Source: Pyrrhoderma lamaoense (lineage: Eukaryota > Basidiomycota > Agaricomycetes > Hymenochaetales > Hymenochaetaceae). Taken from it: 64,000 nt of DNA. The stretch's first letter is position 1. Each line of letters starts with the position of its first letter. The notes below the pieces were generated by a model. That model was not told the origin of the DNA. It made no database searches and worked only from the letters and a program-made list of their open reading frames with translations. The position numbers were made by a program, and so were the translations under genes. Where the stretch lies: positions 1-64,000 of the forward strand of contig NBAZ01000021.1 in the NCBI GenBank assembly GCA_002794735.1. Reading direction: 5' to 3'. Of the stretch, positions 58,855 to 64,000 are shown in pieces.

Positions 58855-61819
58855 ATGTCGAACATACTCGATTCACCAGGTATGTGTTTCTAATTTCCGC
58901 AATTCCTCTGCTTCCATGGCAAACCGAGGCTAAACCTTATCATATTTTGTGTCTCTTCCCACATTATTTTTATCTAAAGGTCCGATGCATGATGAACCTC
59001 AAGTCGACCCTTCTCAAAGCTCGACACATCACGAACAGCCTTCGCGCACTCCCACAAACGTATCAAGAGTACCGATGCTGAATTCTCTGCGGAGGACACC
59101 TAGACGGTCTCTGTCGTTAAAGGATATGCTGACACCTCCGAAAAAGGTGGGGAAAGCCCCAGGATTCTGGCAGGGTTTGAAGGCCATTCTGTTTGGTTCA
59201 TGTATGGTGTAAAGTCTTGTTATCAAACCCGTTCCTAACTTACATACCTCTGAGATTAGGGTTGAACATCTTACTGCTCTGCATTCCTCTATCGGTATGT
59301 TTCTAAACTGATGTAGTCCTGGATTGGACACTAAACAATGACGTCTCACAGTGGGGTTTCAATTTTGGTATGAAGGACAACCATGTTCTAGTCTTCGTTT
59401 GTGAGTGTTTGCTATTCCTTTCATAATGATGTTATCTTATACGTCATAGTCTCCTTCCTCGCCATTATCCCTCTTGCAAAGGTTTGTTTTCATCATGTCC
59501 ACCGGTCGTTTGTCGTGTCCTTATTCGGTTGCTAGCTACTGTCTCTTGCCACTGATGAACTGTCAATGCGCGTTGGCCAAACCCTCGCAGGTCTTCTGAA
59601 CGCAACCCTGGTGAGTTACTATCTCTAGTCTACTTGTCACTCAACGTATTGATGTCCTTCTCTTAGGGAAATGCGTAAGTTTATCATGATCTCATTAATC
59701 CTTCTCAACGCTAACGTATCGCACAACTTCGGTGAAATGTAATGTGTCTAGCGTGGAGCTTATTGTTGCTGTGAGTATTTTTGTGATTGCTTCTTTTGGC
59801 AGCTTCCATTCGCAATCATACTACGTTACTGAACTCTGGACCGATATAGATTATTGCCATTCTCAAATGCGAGCTTCAAGTAGTCCAGTCTTCACGTGAG
59901 TTCCAACGGTGCTATAAGATAGCATGTTACTGATAAGATCTAATTTTATTGGGCCTCGTATAGTAATCGGGTCAATTTTGAGCAATCTATGTAAGCCCCA
60001 TAACAAATTATCTTCCGTAAATAACCATTTTTTGACAGTTCCATTTTAGTGCTTGTCTTGGGTATGTGCTTTTTTGCGGGTGGTACACGCTTCCAAGAAC
60101 AGGGCTTCGGTGCTAGTGCGTTTTTTTTTCTTTTTCTGAGGGCGTATTCTCGCTTATACTTTTGACCTTACTGATTGATCTCTACGCATTTTTTTCAATT
60201 TATACTCTTACTTGTGTCCATGCCGAATTAATGATATCGGAACTTTCGTCATTTCCCCGCAATGCCTGGGCCTTCTTTTGATTGGCGCTCATCCCACTAT
60301 TCTTGGCGTCGCTGTACATCGCCACGTTTCTCTCTTTTGATATTCCCCTGTCGAATGCGCTACAGGCGCTAGTCAGATTAATTCTTCTCTGTTAACACTC
60401 AGCGTCGTTGCTGTATTGTTGCCCGGTATGTAATTCTCCCACGTAACAATAACATTCTTCTCATTTCATGCGCGCTTGCATAAACCTTGCATCCAGGCGC
60501 TTTCCATCTTGCTGTACAGCCTGATGCAACAGACCCATCCGAGGATCCTTTGACAAACGGTGAAGAGGGCGAAGATATCAAGAAACTCAGTCATGGGGTA
60601 GCTGTCATCCTTCTATTCAGTAAGTACTCATATTTATACATCTGTCAAATTTATCTGATTTCTGGGTAGTCTACGCTTCATACCTGGTCTTCCAATTGTG
60701 GTCTCATGCTAGTCTATATGATGACAAACACAAGGACAACTTTGTTTCTACTCGTTACGACGCAGAGACAAGCGCGGTTGTAGAAAGGATGAAGAGCAAG
60801 TTGAACTACCGCTCAAAGAAGACCAACGGTGAAACGTCTACACAAAACGGTTCCGAGAGTGGACATGCAAGCGGGCATGCAAACGGAAACGATGTAGACG
60901 CCGGTTCCGTTGAAGCACAGAATGAAGAGGAGGAGGAAGAGCAGCCAAGTATGAGCTTGTCAATGTGCATCGTTTTGCTCGTCGTGGTCACAGTTGTGCG
61001 TCTATCTATCCACTTTATCTACTCCAACATATTAAGTAATACTTATATAATTATTCAGCTTGTTGCAGTAACAGCCGAATGGTTGGTTGACAGTATCGAT
61101 GGCGTTACCTCAAGCGGAAGCGGAATTAGTAAGGAGTGGGTCGGTTTGATCCTCCTTCCTATTGTTGGTAATGCGGCAGAACATGTTACTGCGGTCACGG
61201 TATCAGTGAAGGACAAGCTCACGCTCAGTATCGGTGTTGCGGTCGGATCTAGTATTGTCCGTATTCGATTATCATCTCATCTATGTAAAACTAATCTCAA
61301 TCTTTTTCTATAGCAAATTGCCCTTTTCGTTATTCCGTGCGTATTAACTACTCAGCCTTTTCTTCAATCGATTTACTGACCCTTCTTTCAACTTTAGTTT
61401 GATGGTCATCATTGCATGGGGTCTTGGAAAACCCCTTTTACTCTTGTTCGATCCATTTGAGTCAGTGGTATGTACTTCCGCACGATTCTCTTCCTTTTAC
61501 AACATTACCGACCTGTCATTGTTCTCTTTAAGACACTCTTTTTAGCTGTGCTAACCGTAAATTACGTTGTTGCGGATGGCAAGGTATGTTGTCTTCCATT
61601 TTACCATGTTTACAATTGCTCATCAATAACCTTGTAAAATAGTCAAATTGGCTTGAAGGAATGATCTTGATGTGTTTATATCTCATCATTGCGGTCTCTT
61701 TCTGGTTCTATCCTGGAAGGTGAGATACCCTATCATTTTACCCGATATCTAATGTTTTCTAACGCCTGTAATCTACCCATTTTAGTGATATCTCTGAAGT
61801 CTTGGCCCAATGTACATAA
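58855..61819 (+). CDS. VCX1: Vacuolar Ca2+/H+ exchanger (VCX1/CAX family)
   Basis: About seventeen exons. Exon 1 (58855-58879, MSNILDSP) joins exon 2 at 58980 in frame (GPMHDEPQVDPSQSS). The protein follows the CAX order: FWQGLKAILFGSW, LNILLLCIPLS, VFSFLAIIPLAK, LLSLATDELSMRVGQTLAG, LLNATLGNAVELIVA (first c-repeat with its acidic residue), IIAILKCELQVVQSS, LIGSILSNLLLVLGMCFFAG, INSSLLTLSVVAVLLP, LSHGVAVILL, HASLYDDKHKDNF, an acidic loop of about 80 residues, LVAVTAEWLVDSIDGV, ISKEWVGLILLPIVGNAAEH (second repeat), VSVKDKLTLSIGVAVGSSI, QIALFVIP and LLLFDPFESV. It ends SDISEVLAQCT. It exports cytosolic Ca2+ into the vacuole using the proton gradient and is normally controlled by calcineurin. 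Exons of 8 and 19 nt encode the first motif. Confidence 0.94.
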
Positions 61820-62568
61820 ATGGACCGAAGCTCAATAAACGTCTTCTCTTCTCGCCTTTTTTTTCTTGCTTATGCCAGGTATAACGTTTTTCTTCTTCTT
61901 CTTTTTTTATCACTGCGAGACAATTCAAGAACTCTGTATTGCCTTATAGTGTCTTTCTCTTTTTCAACTTCTTTTACTTTCCGAAATCACATAATTTAAG
62001 TCCCTCTTTTACCACCCCCTTTATTCATGTACATATTACTACCATTATACCCTTCTCCCACCTTCCCTCGCACCTTTTATTCTAAACCTTCTAAGTTAGG
62101 GACTGGTACATGCTACACAACTCTTTACTTTGAAGTTTTATTTTATGACCTCTTGTTCAGTCTTAAGTGTAGCCTTATCAGCCATCAGTTTTTTTTTTCT
62201 CTCCCCCTTCCCCGCTACTCCCTCCTTAATCTTATCTGACATCAGGGTTTCTATCTTATAAATTTTCTTGTCATAGTTATAATCTGTGTGATTGTCTGTG
62301 TGATTCGCTGTGTGATTCGGTGCGCTTGTGATTGTGAGAAACCTGGTTCACTTAGTCTCGCGGAAGTTACAAGAAGATCAGGTTATAGTTCGAATCTAGG
62401 AATACATGATGATACAATAAAATTAACATGCATTGAGGTAAGGAAGAAAGCACGTATCAATGGAGAAAGGGTAACCTCAAAAACCAAGGATGAATGATGC
62501 TGTATTACATAAACACGAACATGGGTAAAAAGGAAAGAAAGAAGCGCATTTTATTCAGTCTGCAAATT
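61820..62568. other. Intergenic region between convergent genes
   Basis: About 0.75 kb; T/C-rich after the VCX1 stop, with an imperfect repeat of GTGTGATTC near 62285-62325. No gene supported. Confidence 0.45.
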
Positions 62569-64000
62569 TTAGAGTTTTGCTTTGACTTGTCCTGAAGAGG
62601 CGAGTGTGGCTCCAGCAGCAGCTAACACAGTCGTCCCACGCTCCTTAACTTTCGTGGCTACAGAAAAAAATGATTAAATTACGTCGCTCCGTTTAGCAGC
62701 CAACCTTAGAGAGGTGGAAGGGGTGATTAAAAAGCTTACTGAAGATGACCTTATTCCCTTCCTTCCACATTTCCGTTATTAATGTCTCGCCAGGGTACAC
62801 CACACCAGCGAATCTATCAATTATCACAGTGAGCGGGGAAGTAGAGGTAATAGGATGATTAGATACAAGAGGGGGGGGGGGGGGGCTGTGTTAAATTGCG
62901 GTTATAATCGCGAGCTAGACTTACCGAACTTTGATATCCTCGTAAGGACCGAAAGTTTTAAGGACGTGTTTAGCCGAAATACCCATAAAGCAAAGTCCAT
63001 GCAAGATCGGCTTGTCGAATCCACCCACAGCGGCGAACTCAGGTAGAATCTATAAATATGATAGTTCATTTGAGTAAGAAATTAGTAAAAATAACCTAGA
63101 TGAAAAAACGGGTGAATGCAGCAACTTACGTGAAGAGGGTTGAGATCCCCACTCAGCCTATGGGGAACAATGGTCGTGTTATGTTAAGAGAGCTGAGAAG
63201 ATTGATATTTTTAAAACACGGAGGACGTACCTGTATAATGCAGCCTGAGATGCCGCCGTTTTCTCCTCCACAACCGCATCAGGTTTACGCTTAGGAGGAG
63301 TGTTCGCAGCGGTTGCTGGTCCGCGATCTAATCAAACGCAAAAATCATATTGATAGATATAAAGCGTCGCGGCGCGCATAGGTCATCCCGAGTTAGCCAA
63401 TCACAGAAGAAAAGTACAAGATATGGGATGAAGATTTACCTGAACCTGTGCGCTTCCCACCGAAGCCACCACTTCCTCTGATGAAAACCGTTGATTGGTT
63501 CTCAAAGATAACTTTTCCACTTGCTTTATCGATAGTCTCAACAATCGAAGTTACAGCTGCTGCTTTTCCCTTATCAAGAACTTCCATCAATCTAAACGAG
63601 AAGATAAGAAATAAATAACTATAAAGATGTCGGATTTGGTGGTATTGTACGAACCTTGGCTTGTTGATCATAGTTCCGCTTGTCGGAATCGGTCCCTTGA
63701 TGGAAAGATATTGTTCGCCATGTAATAGTTTGGCCTACACCCACCGAGATCAATAACATACCTCAGTTAATCATCTGTTGTATTATATCTCAATAGGTAT
63801 AATCTTAAAAATTACTTACAGGGTTAAAGTTTGGTAACCAATCAAGTGGAACCCCAGAGCTCGCTTCAAATTGTGGAATGACTCCGAATGTCGGTAAGGC
63901 AGAGAAATTATCATCATTCTCATATACCCATTGTAACTCTGTGGCTTCGGCTCCAACTCCCAGGTTATATAGGATGACATCGCGTTCGGTATAATCAAAT
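62569..64000 (-). CDS. FOX2: Peroxisomal multifunctional beta-oxidation protein, C-terminal part (MaoC-like hydratase 2), runs off window
   Basis: Only the 3' part is inside the window; the gene continues beyond 64000. Exons read [169 protein letters not shown] and [16 protein letters not shown]. The [10 protein letters not shown] segment with its Asp-His pair is the catalytic hot-dog motif of (R)-specific enoyl-CoA hydratase 2. The protein ends in AKL, a C-terminal PTS1 peroxisome signal. In Fox2 this domain follows two short-chain dehydrogenase domains, which would lie to the right. A stand-alone MaoC hydratase is less likely given the N-terminal [14 protein letters not shown] linker. Confidence 0.88.
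62870..62885 (+). repeat. G homopolymer within an intron of FOX2
   Basis: A run of about 14-15 G lies in a region between coding segments of the minus-strand gene (a C-run on the coding strand). It is prone to length error. Confidence 0.7.

Noticed and set aside
1..64000. CRISPR arrays, insertion sequences, bacterial operons, full retrotransposons
   Set aside because: None seen: no regularly spaced repeats with unique spacers, no LTR pairs, no reverse transcriptase or transposase motifs; gene structure is fungal.

Overview
The window is eukaryotic nuclear DNA from a filamentous basidiomycete, most likely an Agaricomycete. Genes are cut by many short (about 45-100 bp) GT-AG introns. A tandem pair of DUF6533 seven-helix proteins, an SH3 protein with a Gly/Ala-rich tail and a cytochrome-b5/acyl-CoA dehydrogenase fusion fit that group. 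I cannot name the species. There are no operons, CRISPR arrays or bacterial features.

Left part (1-16.9 kb): an apparently intronless MAF1 (Pol III repressor) broken by about eight indels, nearly all homopolymer-length; SDS22, the leucine-rich PP1 regulator; a 4.5-kb microsatellite-rich intergenic stretch; a large minus-strand 7TM protein; a cysteine-rich zinc-finger-like protein; a locally duplicated non-coding segment; and a 448-residue LRR-like orphan.

Middle (18.9-45.9 kb): an NCX-type cation exchanger divergent from a basic, probably nuclear protein; a tRNA-like 3' half; a small GPI-anchored protein; a coiled-coil orphan; an SH3 protein; a POT1-type OB-fold protein; a cytochrome-b5/acyl-CoA dehydrogenase; a large ankyrin protein; RAD10/ERCC1; the MoaD-type molybdopterin synthase subunit (MOCS2A); and CCDC174.

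Right part (46.3-64 kb): a strongly divergent beta-tubulin paralog; two tandem DUF6533 genes; about 4 kb with nothing convincing; a vacuolar Ca2+/H+ exchanger (VCX1/CAX) with micro-exons; and the 3' part of the peroxisomal multifunctional beta-oxidation gene FOX2, running off the right edge.

The genes are mostly unrelated housekeeping loci. Loose themes are calcium/cation homeostasis (two exchangers of different families) and fatty-acid oxidation (cyt b5-ACAD and FOX2). The most interesting loci are the beta-tubulin paralog, whose benzimidazole-site residues and M-loop are replaced, and VCX1, whose first ion-binding motif is encoded by 8-nt and 19-nt exons. Intron boundaries come from reading GT-AG sites with frame and family continuity, not from transcripts.
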